Shown here: positions 50,838 to 59,331 of the stretch, piece after piece
Layout: each line of letters starts with the position of its first letter
Position numbering within the stretch: position 1 is the first letter of the stretch
Assembly: GCF_030161255.1 (NCBI RefSeq)
Contig: NZ_BSPX01000013.1
Coordinates: forward strand, 5,555 to 69,554
Length of the DNA: 64,000 bases
Reading direction: 5' to 3'
Source: Zoogloea oryzae
GTDB lineage: Bacteria > Pseudomonadota > Gammaproteobacteria > Burkholderiales > Rhodocyclaceae
Notes under the pieces: generated by a model
Seen by the model: the letters and a program-made list of their open reading frames with translations, nothing else
Told to the model about the DNA's origin: nothing
Databases searched by the model: none
Translations under genes and position numbers: made by a program

Positions 50838-52868
50838 ATGTCTTCTTCGCGTAATGTCAAGCCGCCCGTCTTCAACCCCCTGACTGGCGCGATTCGCGCG
50901 CTGGCCATGGACGCCGTCCAGAAGGCCAACTCCGGCCACCCTGGTGCCCCGATGGGCATGGCCGAGATCGCCGAAGTCCTGTGGCGCCGCCATCTGCGCC
51001 ACAACCCGGCAAATCCCAAGTGGGCCGACCGCGACCGCTTCGTCCAGTCCAACGGCCACGGCTCGATGCTGATCTACGCCCTGCTGCACCTCACCGGCTA
51101 CGATCTGTCGATCGACGACCTGAAGAACTTCCGCCAGCTGCACAGCAAGACCCCGGGCCACCCGGAAGTCGGCTACACCCCCGGCGTCGAGACCACCACC
51201 GGCCCGCTGGGCCAGGGCATCACCAACGCGGTGGGCATGGCGCTGGCCGAGAAGATCCTCGCCGCCGACTTCAACCGTCCCGGCCACACCGTCGTCGATC
51301 ACCACACCTACGTCTTCCTGGGCGACGGCTGCCTGATGGAAGGCATCTCCCACGAAGCCTGCTCGCTCGCCGGCACCTGGGGCCTGGGCAAGCTGATCGC
51401 CTTCTACGACGACAACAACATCTCCATCGACGGCCACGTCGAGGGCTGGTTCACCGACGACACCCCGAAGCGCTTCGAAGCCTACGGCTGGCACGTGGTG
51501 CGTGACGTCCAGGGCCACGACCCGGTCGCCATCGAGGCCGCCCTGAAGGCCGCCCAGGCCGAGACCGGCCGCCCGAGCCTGATCTGCTGCAAGACCATCA
51601 TCGGCGCCGGCAGCCCCAACAAGCAGGACAGCCACGACGTCCACGGTGCCCCGCTGGGTGCCGCCGAAATCGAAGCCGCCCGCGCCTACATCGGCTGGAA
51701 CCACCCGCCCTTCGAGATCCCGGCGGATGTTTACGAAGCCTGGGATGCCCGCACCAAGGGCGCCGCGCTCGAGGCCGACTGGAACACCCGCTTCGCCGCC
51801 TACGCCGCCGAGTTCCCCGAGCTCGCCGCCGAGTTCACCCGCCGCATGACCGGTGAGCTGCCCGCCGACTGGGCTGCCCACGTGGATGCGGTGCTCGCCA
51901 AGGTCACTGAAAAGGGCGAGACCATCGCCACCCGCAAGGCCAGCCAGAACAGCATCGAAGCCTTCGCGCCCAAGCTGCCCGAGCTCCTCGGCGGCTCGGC
52001 CGACCTGGCCGGCTCCAACCTGACCCTGTGGTCCGGCGCCAAGGGCGTCTCCCGCACCACCGGCGGCAACTACGTCTACTACGGCGTGCGCGAGTTCGGC
52101 ATGGCGGCCATCGCCAACGGCATCGCGCTGCACGGCGGTCTGGTGCCCTACACCGCCACCTTCCTGATGTTCAGCGAATACGCCCGCAACGCCCTGCGCA
52201 TGGCAGCGCTGATGAAGGTGCGCCAGATCTTCGTGTTCACCCACGATTCGATCGGCCTCGGCGAAGACGGCCCGACCCACCAGCCGGTCGAGCAGACCGC
52301 CTCCCTGCGCCTGATCCCCAACATGGACGTCTGGCGCCCCTGCGACACCACCGAATCGGCAGTCGCCTGGGCGGCGTCGATCGAGCGCGCCACCGGCCCC
52401 AGCTCGCTGGCCTTCTCGCGCCAGAACCTGCCCTTCCAGCCGCGCAGCAGCCAGCAGGTGGCCGACATCCGCCGCGGCGGTTACGTGTTGTCCGAAGCGG
52501 GCACTGTGTCACAGCCGGTTTCGCCGCAAGCCGTTATCATAGCGACCGGATCCGAGGTCGCCCTCGCCATGGCCGCCCAGAAGCAGCTCGCAGACGAAGG
52601 CGTGGCCGTGCGCGTGGTGTCGATGCCCAGCACCAACGTCTTCGACCGCCAGGACGCCGCCTACCGCGACGCCGTGCTGCCGAAGGGCCTGCCCCGCGTC
52701 GCCGTGGAAGCCGGCGTCACCGACGGCTGGCGCAAGTACGTGGGCCTCGAGGGCGAGGTCATCGGCCTCGACCGCTTCGGCGAATCGGCCCCGGCCGGCG
52801 AACTGTTCAAGTATTTCGGCATCACCGCCGAGGCAGTGGTCGCCGCCGTGAAGAAGGTGCTCGCCTGA
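50838..52868 (+). CDS. tkt: Transketolase
   Basis: 676-residue thiamine-diphosphate enzyme of the pentose-phosphate and Calvin cycles. Motifs are NSGHPGAPMGMA (N-terminal His), GHGSMLIYALLHL, TTGPLGQGITNAVGMA and the TPP-binding GDGCLMEGISHEA...DDNNISIDG. The PYR domain has LLGGSADLAGSNLT, YYGVREFGMAAI and HDSIGLGEDGPTHQPVE. Length is standard. The ATG at 50838 has GAAGG upstream; the in-frame extension to 50730 is non-conserved. In the tkt-gap-pgk run it probably serves both glycolysis/gluconeogenesis and carbon fixation. Confidence 0.96.
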   Translation: MSSSRNVKPPVFNPLTGAIRALAMDAVQKANSGHPGAPMGMAEIAEVLWRRHLRHNPANPKWADRDRFVQSNGHGSMLIYALLHLTGYDLSIDDLKNFRQLHSKTPGHPEVGYTPGVETTTGPLGQGITNAVGMALAEKILAADFNRPGHTVVDHHTYVFLGDGCLMEGISHEACSLAGTWGLGKLIAFYDDNNISIDGHVEGWFTDDTPKRFEAYGWHVVRDVQGHDPVAIEAALKAAQAETGRPSLICCKTIIGAGSPNKQDSHDVHGAPLGAAEIEAARAYIGWNHPPFEIPADVYEAWDARTKGAALEADWNTRFAAYAAEFPELAAEFTRRMTGELPADWAAHVDAVLAKVTEKGETIATRKASQNSIEAFAPKLPELLGGSADLAGSNLTLWSGAKGVSRTTGGNYVYYGVREFGMAAIANGIALHGGLVPYTATFLMFSEYARNALRMAALMKVRQIFVFTHDSIGLGEDGPTHQPVEQTASLRLIPNMDVWRPCDTTESAVAWAASIERATGPSSLAFSRQNLPFQPRSSQQVADIRRGGYVLSEAGTVSQPVSPQAVIIATGSEVALAMAAQKQLADEGVAVRVVSMPSTNVFDRQDAAYRDAVLPKGLPRVAVEAGVTDGWRKYVGLEGEVIGLDRFGESAPAGELFKYFGITAEAVVAAVKKVLA

Positions 52869-52891
52869 TCCAGGCGGGCCACAATACAGGC

Positions 52892-52911
52892 GCGGCGCCC
52901 CCGGGCGCCGC
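52892..52911 (+). promoter_or_regulatory. Hairpin between tkt and gap
   Basis: An 8-bp GC stem (52892-52899 with 52904-52911, loop CCCG) 23 bases after the tkt stop, without a T-tract. Probably a processing or stability element, or a weak terminator, in the tkt-gap transcript. Confidence 0.4.
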
Positions 52912-52958
52912 AAGCAACATGATTTCGGTTTCGTGTAATTAACTAGGGAGAAGGCTCG

Positions 52959-53987
52959 ATGAGCATCAAAGTTGCCATCAATGGTTTCGGTCGTATCGGT
53001 CGCTGCACGCTGCGCGCCATTTACGAGCAAGGTCTGCAGAACGAATTCGAAGTGGTCGCCATCAACGCCTCCGGCGATCTGGCCACCAACGCCCACCTGC
53101 TCAAGTACGACACCACCCACGGCCGCTTTGCGACCTCCGTCGAAACCGAAGGCGACAACGTCATCATCATCGACGGCAAGAAGATCCCGTTCTACTCCAC
53201 CAAGGATCCGAAGGGCGTCAACTGGGGTTCCCACGGCGTGGACGTGCTGCTCGAGTGCACCGGCGCCTACACCACCAAGGCCAAGGCCCAGGCGCTGCTC
53301 GACCAGGGCGCCAAGCGCGTGCTGATCTCCGCCCCGGGCGGTGACGACGTGGACACCACCATCGTCATGGGCGTCAACGAAGAAGCGCTGCGTGCCGACA
53401 TGACCGTCGTCTCCAACGCCTCCTGCACCACCAACTGCCTGGCCCCGGTCGCCAAGATCCTGGCCGACAGCGTCGGCATCAAGCAGGGCCTGATGACCAC
53501 CATCCACGCCTACACCAACGACCAGGTGACCGTGGACGTCCGCCACAAGGATCTGCGCCGCGCCCGCGCCGCTGCCGCCAACATCATCCCGACCAAGACC
53601 GGCGCCGCCAAGGCCGTCGGCCTGGTGCTGCCGCAGCTGGTTGGCAAGGTCGATGGCTTCGCCCTGCGCGTCCCGACCATCAACGTCTCGCTGGTCGACC
53701 TGACCTTCACCGCCGAGCGCGCCACCACCAAGGAAGAAATCAACGCGCTGATGACCGCCGCGGCCAACGGCCCGCTGAAGGGCATCCTGGCCGTCAACAA
53801 CGAGCCGCTGGTCTCCTCCGACTTCAACCACACCACCGTCTCCTCCACCTTCGACGCCACCCAGACCCGCGTCATCAAGGGTGAAGACGGCTCCGTGCTG
53901 GTCAAGGTGCTGGCCTGGTACGACAACGAGTGGGGCTACTCCTGCCGCATGCTCGACGCGGCCCGCGCCTACGTCAACGCCAAGTAA
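52959..53987 (+). CDS. gap: Glyceraldehyde-3-phosphate dehydrogenase, type I
   Basis: 342 residues. The NAD(P) Rossmann motif INGFGRIGRCTLRAI is N-terminal. The catalytic cysteine is in SNASCTTNCLAP (~155), with the partner His in TTIHAYTNDQ. WYDNEWGYSCRM is at the C-terminus. An Asn-Ala pair after the second strand (AINASGD) rather than Asp suggests possible use of NADP(H), as in biosynthetic/Calvin-cycle enzymes, but this is only a hint. Strong ribosome site AGGGAGAAGG. Follows tkt by 90 bases. Confidence 0.96.
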   Translation: MSIKVAINGFGRIGRCTLRAIYEQGLQNEFEVVAINASGDLATNAHLLKYDTTHGRFATSVETEGDNVIIIDGKKIPFYSTKDPKGVNWGSHGVDVLLECTGAYTTKAKAQALLDQGAKRVLISAPGGDDVDTTIVMGVNEEALRADMTVVSNASCTTNCLAPVAKILADSVGIKQGLMTTIHAYTNDQVTVDVRHKDLRRARAAAANIIPTKTGAAKAVGLVLPQLVGKVDGFALRVPTINVSLVDLTFTAERATTKEEINALMTAAANGPLKGILAVNNEPLVSSDFNHTTVSSTFDATQTRVIKGEDGSVLVKVLAWYDNEWGYSCRMLDAARAYVNAK

Positions 53988-54001
53988 GCCTGTTGTTTCG
54001 A

Positions 54002-54026
54002 CGCCCCGCCTGCGCGGGGCGTTTTT
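54002..54026 (+). terminator. Strong intrinsic terminator between gap and pgk
   Basis: CGCCCCGC (54002-54009) pairs with GCGGGGCG (54014-54021), directly followed by TTTTT (54022-54026). The pgk start codon is only 28 bases further on, which leaves almost no room for a separate promoter. Confidence 0.85.
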
Positions 54027-54053
54027 CATTCCGAAGCCTCGAAGAACATCATC

Positions 54054-55238
54054 ATGCAAGTCAAGAAACTCACCGATCTCGACGTCAAGGGCAAGCGTGT
54101 CTTCATCCGTGCCGACCTGAACGTGCCCCAGGACGACGCCGGCAACATCACCGAAGACACCCGCATCCGCGCCTCCATCCCGTCCATCAAGTACGCCGTC
54201 GAAGGCGGCGCCGCGGTCATGGTCACCTCCCACCTGGGTCGTCCGACCGAGGGCGAGCTGAAGGCCGACGACACCCTCGCGCCGGTCGCCGTGCGCCTGG
54301 GCCAGCTGCTGGGCAAGCCCGTGCGCCTGATCCAGAACTGGGTCGACGGTGGCTTCGAAGTCGCCGCCGGCGAAGTCGTGCTGCTCGAAAACTGCCGTTG
54401 CAACAAGGGCGAGAAGAAGGACAACGAAGAGCTCGCCAAGAAGATGGCCGCCCTGTGCGACATCTACGTGAACGACGCCTTCGGCACCGCCCACCGCGCC
54501 GAAGCCACCACCCACGGCATCGCCCGCTTCGCCCCCGTGGCCTGCGCCGGCATCCTGATGGGCGCCGAGATCGACGCGCTGGGCAAGGCCCTGGGCAACC
54601 CGGCCCGCCCGCTGGTCGCCATCGTCGGCGGCTCCAAGGTGTCGTCCAAACTCACCATCCTCAAGTCGCTGGCCGACAAGGTGGACCAGCTGATCGTCGG
54701 CGGCGGCATCGCCAACACCTTCCTGCTGGCCTCCGGCAAGCGCATCGGCGAATCCCTGGCCGAGCCCGACCTGGTCAAGGAAGCCCACGCGATCATGGAC
54801 ATCATGAAGGAACGCGGCGCCGAAGTGCCCCTGCCGACCGACGTGGTGGTGGCCGACGAAGTCTCCGCCCTGGCCCGCGCCAACAAGATCTCCGTCGATG
54901 ACGTGGCCGCCCACGACCGCATCCTCGACATCGGCCCGAAGAGCGCCGCGCGCCTGGGCGAGATCATCGCCAACGCCGGCACCATCGTCTGGAACGGCCC
55001 GGTCGGCGTGTTCGAGCTGCCCCAGTTCGCCGGCGGCACCAAGATGATGGCCTCGGCCATCGCCCACTCCGAAGCCTTCTCCATCGCCGGCGGCGGCGAC
55101 ACCCTGGCGGCCATCGCCAAGTTCCACATCGCCGACGACGTGGGCTACATCTCCACCGGCGGCGGCGCCTTCCTCGAGTTCCTCGAAGGCAAGACCCTGC
55201 CGGCCATCGCGGCCCTCGAAGAGCGCTACAAGGACTGA
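54054..55238 (+). CDS. pgk: Phosphoglycerate kinase
   Basis: 394 residues, full length. N-terminal substrate motif RVFIRADLNVPQDD, SHLGRPTEGEL, and the basic patch ENCRCNKGEKKDN. Hinge and nucleotide domain follow: AIVGGSKVSSKLTIL, GGGIANTFLLASG and the C-terminal GGGDTLAAI...YISTGGGAFLEFLEG. Interconverts 1,3-bisphosphoglycerate and 3-phosphoglycerate. Weak ribosome site (gaag), and the start lies directly after the gap terminator. Confidence 0.96.
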   Translation: MQVKKLTDLDVKGKRVFIRADLNVPQDDAGNITEDTRIRASIPSIKYAVEGGAAVMVTSHLGRPTEGELKADDTLAPVAVRLGQLLGKPVRLIQNWVDGGFEVAAGEVVLLENCRCNKGEKKDNEELAKKMAALCDIYVNDAFGTAHRAEATTHGIARFAPVACAGILMGAEIDALGKALGNPARPLVAIVGGSKVSSKLTILKSLADKVDQLIVGGGIANTFLLASGKRIGESLAEPDLVKEAHAIMDIMKERGAEVPLPTDVVVADEVSALARANKISVDDVAAHDRILDIGPKSAARLGEIIANAGTIVWNGPVGVFELPQFAGGTKMMASAIAHSEAFSIAGGGDTLAAIAKFHIADDVGYISTGGGAFLEFLEGKTLPAIAALEERYKD

Positions 55239-55267
55239 TCCGGCCCGGCCGGCTCACCCTTTTCCAG

Positions 55268-55285
55268 ACGGCCTTCGGGCCGTTT
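55268..55285 (+). terminator. Terminator after pgk
   Basis: ACGGCC-TTCG-GGCCGT (six-bp stem with a stable UUCG tetraloop) followed by TTGGCATTTTT, 30 bases after the pgk stop. Confidence 0.75.
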
Positions 55286-55396
55286 GGCATTTTTGGGGGC
55301 AGCGCCCCTACACGGGCGGGGCTTTCGCGCCGATAATCAGTTCATCGTCCTGCTGCCCCGCCGTCGCCGCCAAGCCGGCGTGGCGTTACCGCGCCC

Positions 55397-56560
55397 ATGC
55401 CGATCCCGGTCAGTGCCCTGATAGGTTCGCCCCGTCGACTCATCACCGCCATCGTGATGTTTGTCGTGCTGGATCTCAGCGTGCTGATGATCAACCTGTG
55501 GCTGGCCAACCAGATCGCCCAGGATGCCGTGGCGATCAACCTGGCCGGGCGTCAGCGGATGCTCTCCCAGCAGACCACCAAGGCGCTGCTCCTCACCACC
55601 CGCGCCACCACCCCGCAAGACGTCAACGCCGCCGCCCAGGAGGTGGATCTCGCCTTCGGGCTGTTCGAGCGCACCTTGTCGGCCTTTGCCGACGGCGGCC
55701 AGACCACCGGGGGCGACGATGCGCCGGTCATCCTGCAGGCCGTGGAGGGCGAGGCCGCCGAGGTCGTGGCCCGGGCCCGAAAGCTCATCACGCCGCTGCG
55801 TGGCTACCTGCCCGCCGCATCCTCCGCACAGGAGGGGCGCGCCTATACCGCAGCGGCCGACTACATGGTGGGCAACAACCGGGAGATCCTGGCGCTGATG
55901 AACAGGCTCACCACCGCCCTCGAACACGACTCGGTGCGCCGCTCGCGGGATCTGCGGGCGATCCAGACCGGCGCCTTCGTGCTGGCGCTGGGCAATTTCC
56001 TGGTGATCGTGCTGGGGATGCTGCGCCGGCACCGGCAGATGGAGAAGGAGAGCGAACGCTGGCGCGAGATGGCCCGCCATGATCCGCTGACCGGCCTCGC
56101 CAACCGCAAGGCCTTCACCGAAACCGGGCTGGGCATCCTGGCCCGTGCGCGGGTCGACGGCTCGGCCGGCGCGGTGCTGGTGATCGACCTGGATGGCTTC
56201 AAGCCGATCAACGACCGCTTCGGCCACGCCACCGGCGACCAGGTGCTGGTGCAGCTGGCGGCACGCCTGGAATCCACCGCCCGCACCACCGACCTGGTGG
56301 CCCGGCTGGGAGGCGACGAGTTCGCGATCCTGTGCCCCAACCTCCACGACCCGGAGCACATCGGACAGTTCTGCAACCGGCTGGTGGCCGCCATTGGCGA
56401 CATTCCGGACGAGGTCTGCCCGGGCAACGCCCTCGGAGCCAGCATCGGCATCGCCACCTACCCGAAGGATGGTTACGACCTGCACCACATTCTCGGCCAG
56501 GCCGACCGGGCGATGTACGCCGCCAAGCAGGCCGGCGGGAGCCGCTGGATGCTGCTCTGA
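55397..56560 (+). CDS. PilJ-sensor diguanylate cyclase (GGDEF)
   Basis: 387 residues. TM1 is at ~15-35 (LITAIVMFVVLDLSVLMINL). A periplasmic PilJ/type IV pili methyl-accepting-like sensor follows (INLAGRQRMLSQQTTKALLL), TM2 is at ~192-212 (TGAFVLALGNFLVIVLGML), and a GGDEF domain fills ~225-385. The active site RLGGDEFAIL is intact. RTTD lies five residues upstream, a canonical RxxD inhibitory site, so feedback inhibition by c-di-GMP is likely. Probable signal: ligand binding at the AGRQRMLSQ sensor helix; NarX/PilJ-type sensors share this sequence. Not in an operon. Confidence 0.87.
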   Translation: MPIPVSALIGSPRRLITAIVMFVVLDLSVLMINLWLANQIAQDAVAINLAGRQRMLSQQTTKALLLTTRATTPQDVNAAAQEVDLAFGLFERTLSAFADGGQTTGGDDAPVILQAVEGEAAEVVARARKLITPLRGYLPAASSAQEGRAYTAAADYMVGNNREILALMNRLTTALEHDSVRRSRDLRAIQTGAFVLALGNFLVIVLGMLRRHRQMEKESERWREMARHDPLTGLANRKAFTETGLGILARARVDGSAGAVLVIDLDGFKPINDRFGHATGDQVLVQLAARLESTARTTDLVARLGGDEFAILCPNLHDPEHIGQFCNRLVAAIGDIPDEVCPGNALGASIGIATYPKDGYDLHHILGQADRAMYAAKQAGGSRWMLL

Positions 56561-56569
56561 GGGGCGACT

Positions 56570-58288
56570 TTACTGCTGGGCTTCGCGGCGAATCTTCCAG
56601 TCGCTGCCGTCCTTCACCCACTCCAGGCGCTTGCGGCCGGCGTCGCTGTAGTTACCCGACTGGTAGCGCTGCTCGAAGGTGACCACCACCACATTGCCTT
56701 CCAGCTTGAAGCTGGGGGCATCCACCTGGACGCGGATGTCGCCCTTCTTGTCGAGCTTCACCCGGCGGTCGGCCTCCCAGGCGCTGCGGGCGCGCTTGTC
56801 GGCGGGCACGAAGTCGGCGCCATAGAAAGCCAGATAGCGGTTGGTGTCCTTGGCCTCCCAGGCCTGCCGCCAGGATTCCAGACGGCTCGCGACGGCCTTG
56901 GTCGCATCGGCATCGACTGCGGCCGGTTTCGCCGCCGGAGCCGGCACAGGCGCCGGAGCAACGGCTGGCGCGGCCTTCGGGGCGCTCGCCACCAGGGCGG
57001 GCGCGGGGGCTGGCACGGGTGCCGGTGCAGGGGCCGCCACGGCAGCCGCGGGCTTGACCGGCGCGGCCGGCGCGCTGGTGGTCGCAACGGTCTGGTTGGA
57101 ACCGAGCATGGTGTGATGCTGGCGCAAGGTCAGGTTGCCGGGCTCCAGGGCCAGGCCCTTCTCGAAGGCCTGACGGGCGGCCTTCGAGTCGTTGCGGGCC
57201 AGGTAGACCACACCCAGGGTGTCGTAGAGGCTGGCCCGGTTGCCGTCCTTGGCCACCGCACGTTCGGCGAGCTTGAGGGCTTCGTCCAGCTTCACCTTCT
57301 GGCTGGCCAGCACGAAGGCCAGATTGTTCATGATGCGCACATCTTCGGGGTCGATCTTCAGGGCTTCCCGGTAGGCGGCTTCGGCCTCGGGCAGACGCTT
57401 CATCTTTTCAAACGCGATGCCGCGCAGGGCGTGGGGGTAGGCACTCCGGGGCGCCAACGCGCTGGCGCGGGTATACGCCTCGATGGCCTGGTCGCCCTTT
57501 CCGAGGGCCAGGAGGGCGTCGCCGCGGCCGATCATGGCGCCGGCAAAATCCTTGCGCAGCACGAGCGCCTTGTCGAAGGCGGCGAGCGCCCGGTCGGCCT
57601 GACTCAGGCGCAGGGCCACGAGGCCCTGGGCGTGGAGCGCGAAGGGGTTGTTCGGATCACGGCGGACGGCCTCGTCGAGCACCCGGGAGGCTTCCTCGAT
57701 CTTGCCGTCGGCCGACAGGGCGAGGCCGAGCCCCAGGTGGGCTGCGGCCATCTCGGGGTGCTGCTTGAGCACGTCCCGCAGCACCGCGGCGGCCTGGGCC
57801 GGCTTCTTGAGTTTTTCGAGATATAGCGCGGCGAGGTCCAGCTTGAGCTGCACGAGGCCGGGCTGGCCGGCGATCGCGGCGCGGTAGCTCTCCTCCGCCT
57901 CGGTCGTGAGGCCGAGTTCCACCAGCAGCTTGGCCTGGGCCTGCAGCACATTGGCCTGACCGGGCGCCATGGCCACGGCGCTGCTCATCCAGTCCCGGGC
58001 CAGCTTCGACTTGCCTGCTGCGTGGGTTGCAGCGGCCAGCCCGAGCATGGCCTCGACGGAGCGGGGATTGAGCTTGTAAGCGTCGCCGAAATGTTTTTCG
58101 GCCTGCTCGAACTGACGGGCGGCGAGTGCCTGCTGCCCCTTGTTGAGCGCCTCGAGATCGGACCGACCGGGGGCTGCCGTGAGCGGGTTCTGGGGCGTGG
58201 TGAGGAGCACTTCGGCGCTGGCGGTCGCCGCCAGCATGGTCAGGCCTGCACCAATCAGAACGGCAGAAAGGGAACGGGTTCGATACAT
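56570..58288 (-). CDS. Secreted TPR protein with NTF2-like C-terminal domain
   Basis: 572 residues with a signal peptide (AVLIGAGLTMLAATASA). TPR repeats cover ~45-395 (about ten units: AEKHFGDAYKLNPRSVEAMLGLA, FALHAQGLVALRLSQADRALAAF, in part). An Ala/Pro/Val linker (~400-455) is followed by a C-terminal domain (VASRLESWRQAWEAKDTNRYLAFYG...RKRLEWVKDGSDWKIRRE) of the SnoaL/NTF2-like type found at the end of L,D-transpeptidases and TPR proteins (Cds6-like). Likely a periplasmic scaffold, perhaps for exopolysaccharide or cell-wall enzymes. The ATG at 58288 is used because the signal peptide starts there. Confidence 0.8.
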   Translation of the reverse strand: MYRTRSLSAVLIGAGLTMLAATASAEVLLTTPQNPLTAAPGRSDLEALNKGQQALAARQFEQAEKHFGDAYKLNPRSVEAMLGLAAATHAAGKSKLARDWMSSAVAMAPGQANVLQAQAKLLVELGLTTEAEESYRAAIAGQPGLVQLKLDLAALYLEKLKKPAQAAAVLRDVLKQHPEMAAAHLGLGLALSADGKIEEASRVLDEAVRRDPNNPFALHAQGLVALRLSQADRALAAFDKALVLRKDFAGAMIGRGDALLALGKGDQAIEAYTRASALAPRSAYPHALRGIAFEKMKRLPEAEAAYREALKIDPEDVRIMNNLAFVLASQKVKLDEALKLAERAVAKDGNRASLYDTLGVVYLARNDSKAARQAFEKGLALEPGNLTLRQHHTMLGSNQTVATTSAPAAPVKPAAAVAAPAPAPVPAPAPALVASAPKAAPAVAPAPVPAPAAKPAAVDADATKAVASRLESWRQAWEAKDTNRYLAFYGADFVPADKRARSAWEADRRVKLDKKGDIRVQVDAPSFKLEGNVVVVTFEQRYQSGNYSDAGRKRLEWVKDGSDWKIRREAQQ

Positions 58289-58487
58289 GACAACCTCGGG
58301 TGCGAATGGCGGGGTGCGGAACCGGACATTCACGGTTCACGGACGTTCGGCAGACGATAGCCGAGGCCCGCGCCCCGGACGAATGCATACGTCACGGCCT
58401 GCAGCAGGCCACGCCGACTGTTTGGGGACGATCGAGATTTAATTGGTGACAGCGCGGGTCGATGCCTCCCGGCTGCTGCCAGAAAAG

Positions 58488-58515
58488 GCGAAAAGGGGGC
58501 GAGCCCCCTTTTCGC
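58488..58515. terminator. Bidirectional terminator near the PEP-CTERM gene
   Basis: GCGAAAAGGGGG (58488-58499) pairs with CCCCCTTTTCGC (58504-58515), loop CGAG, giving a 12-bp stem ending in A/T runs on either strand. It lies 65 bases past the PEP-CTERM stop. The rest of the 58289-58579 gap holds only a 15-base dyad GGCCTGC-A-GCAGGCC (58396-58410) and no gene. Confidence 0.75.
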
Positions 58516-58579
58516 GATACCGTTACCGGCCCTGCTTCGGCGAGGTGACGCGGCACGCCCGCACCACCTCGGTCCGCAA

Positions 58580-59239
58580 TCAGGACTTGCGGCGACGGAC
58601 GAGCGACAGACCGGCCAGGCCCAGGGCGCCCAGCGCCATGCTGGTGGGCTCAGGGATCTTGGCTTCGATGATGTCCTGGCTCAGGGCGTTGCCCCAGTTG
58701 GTCAGCTTGTAGCTGGCGGTGGCGGGGTCACCATCAGCCAGGGCGGTCAGGTAGATCCAGGCCTGGTCGAGGGCTTCGCTCTCGGTCACGGAGCCGGTCT
58801 TGCCAGCCCAGTTCTGCAGGGCGCCACCGAACAGGTCGCCGTCATCCAGGGCTTCCCACAGGGCGATCTGGAAACCGGCGACTTCAACGGCGCTGGTCGG
58901 GTTCACCAGGCTGAAGCTCTGGTTGTAGAGGGTCTGCACGGCAGCCGGCACGGCGCCGGAGGGGCTGAACTCGAGGCCGGTGGTCACGGCATCGACGGAG
59001 ACGCCCTGCAGCAGCTCCGAGCAGAAGGCCAGGAAGGAGCCGCCGGTGGTCTGGTTGGCGACGTTGAAGACGCCGGTTTCAACGCTCTTCGACAGGCCGG
59101 AGACGTCCACCGTGAAGGCCAGCAGGGTGTTCACGTCCTGGTCCAGCAGCAGGGAGTCGGCGTGGGCGGAAGCGCTGGCCATCAGGCCGGCGGCGGCGAA
59201 GGCCAGGGCAGCCTTCTTCATGTTGGAGATTTGCATCAT
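58580..59239 (-). CDS. PEP-CTERM sorted surface protein
   Basis: 219 residues with an N-terminal signal peptide (AALAFAAAGLMASASAHA). The C-terminal sorting signal begins IPEPTSMALGALGLAGLSLV and ends RRRKS, i.e. PEP motif, hydrophobic helix, basic tail, as recognised by exosortase/EpsH systems. The body contains a FCSELLQGV motif with a lone cysteine and WEALDDGD. PEP-CTERM proteins are typical of exopolysaccharide-producing, floc- or biofilm-forming Gram-negative bacteria. The exosortase itself is not in the window. Strong ribosome site TAGGAG. Confidence 0.9.
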   Translation of the reverse strand: MMQISNMKKAALAFAAAGLMASASAHADSLLLDQDVNTLLAFTVDVSGLSKSVETGVFNVANQTTGGSFLAFCSELLQGVSVDAVTTGLEFSPSGAVPAAVQTLYNQSFSLVNPTSAVEVAGFQIALWEALDDGDLFGGALQNWAGKTGSVTESEALDQAWIYLTALADGDPATASYKLTNWGNALSQDIIEAKIPEPTSMALGALGLAGLSLVRRRKS

Positions 59240-59296
59240 TTACTCGCTCCTACGTTAAAAAAGTGATTTCGGGTGTTGCTTGATTCAGATGCCTGG

Positions 59297-59318
59297 CCGG
59301 CCGGGCGAACCCGGCCGG
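59297..59318 (-). terminator. GC hairpin after the adhesin gene
   Basis: CCGGCCGGG (59297-59305) pairs exactly with CCCGGCCGG (59310-59318), loop CGAA, 14 bases after the adhesin stop on the minus strand. No T-tract. It lies upstream of the PEP-CTERM gene start. Confidence 0.55.
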
Positions 59319-59331
59319 GACAAGGCGTTTC

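Noticed and set aside
52509..55127. 872-residue minus-strand frame opposite gap and pgk
   Set aside because: Low-complexity G/V/A/D/H sequence across two well-conserved enzymes; a codon-bias artefact.
58396..58410. GGCCTGC-A-GCAGGCC dyad upstream of the TPR gene as an operator
   Set aside because: A single short GC palindrome with no promoter elements around it and no second copy; chance is adequate in DNA of this composition.
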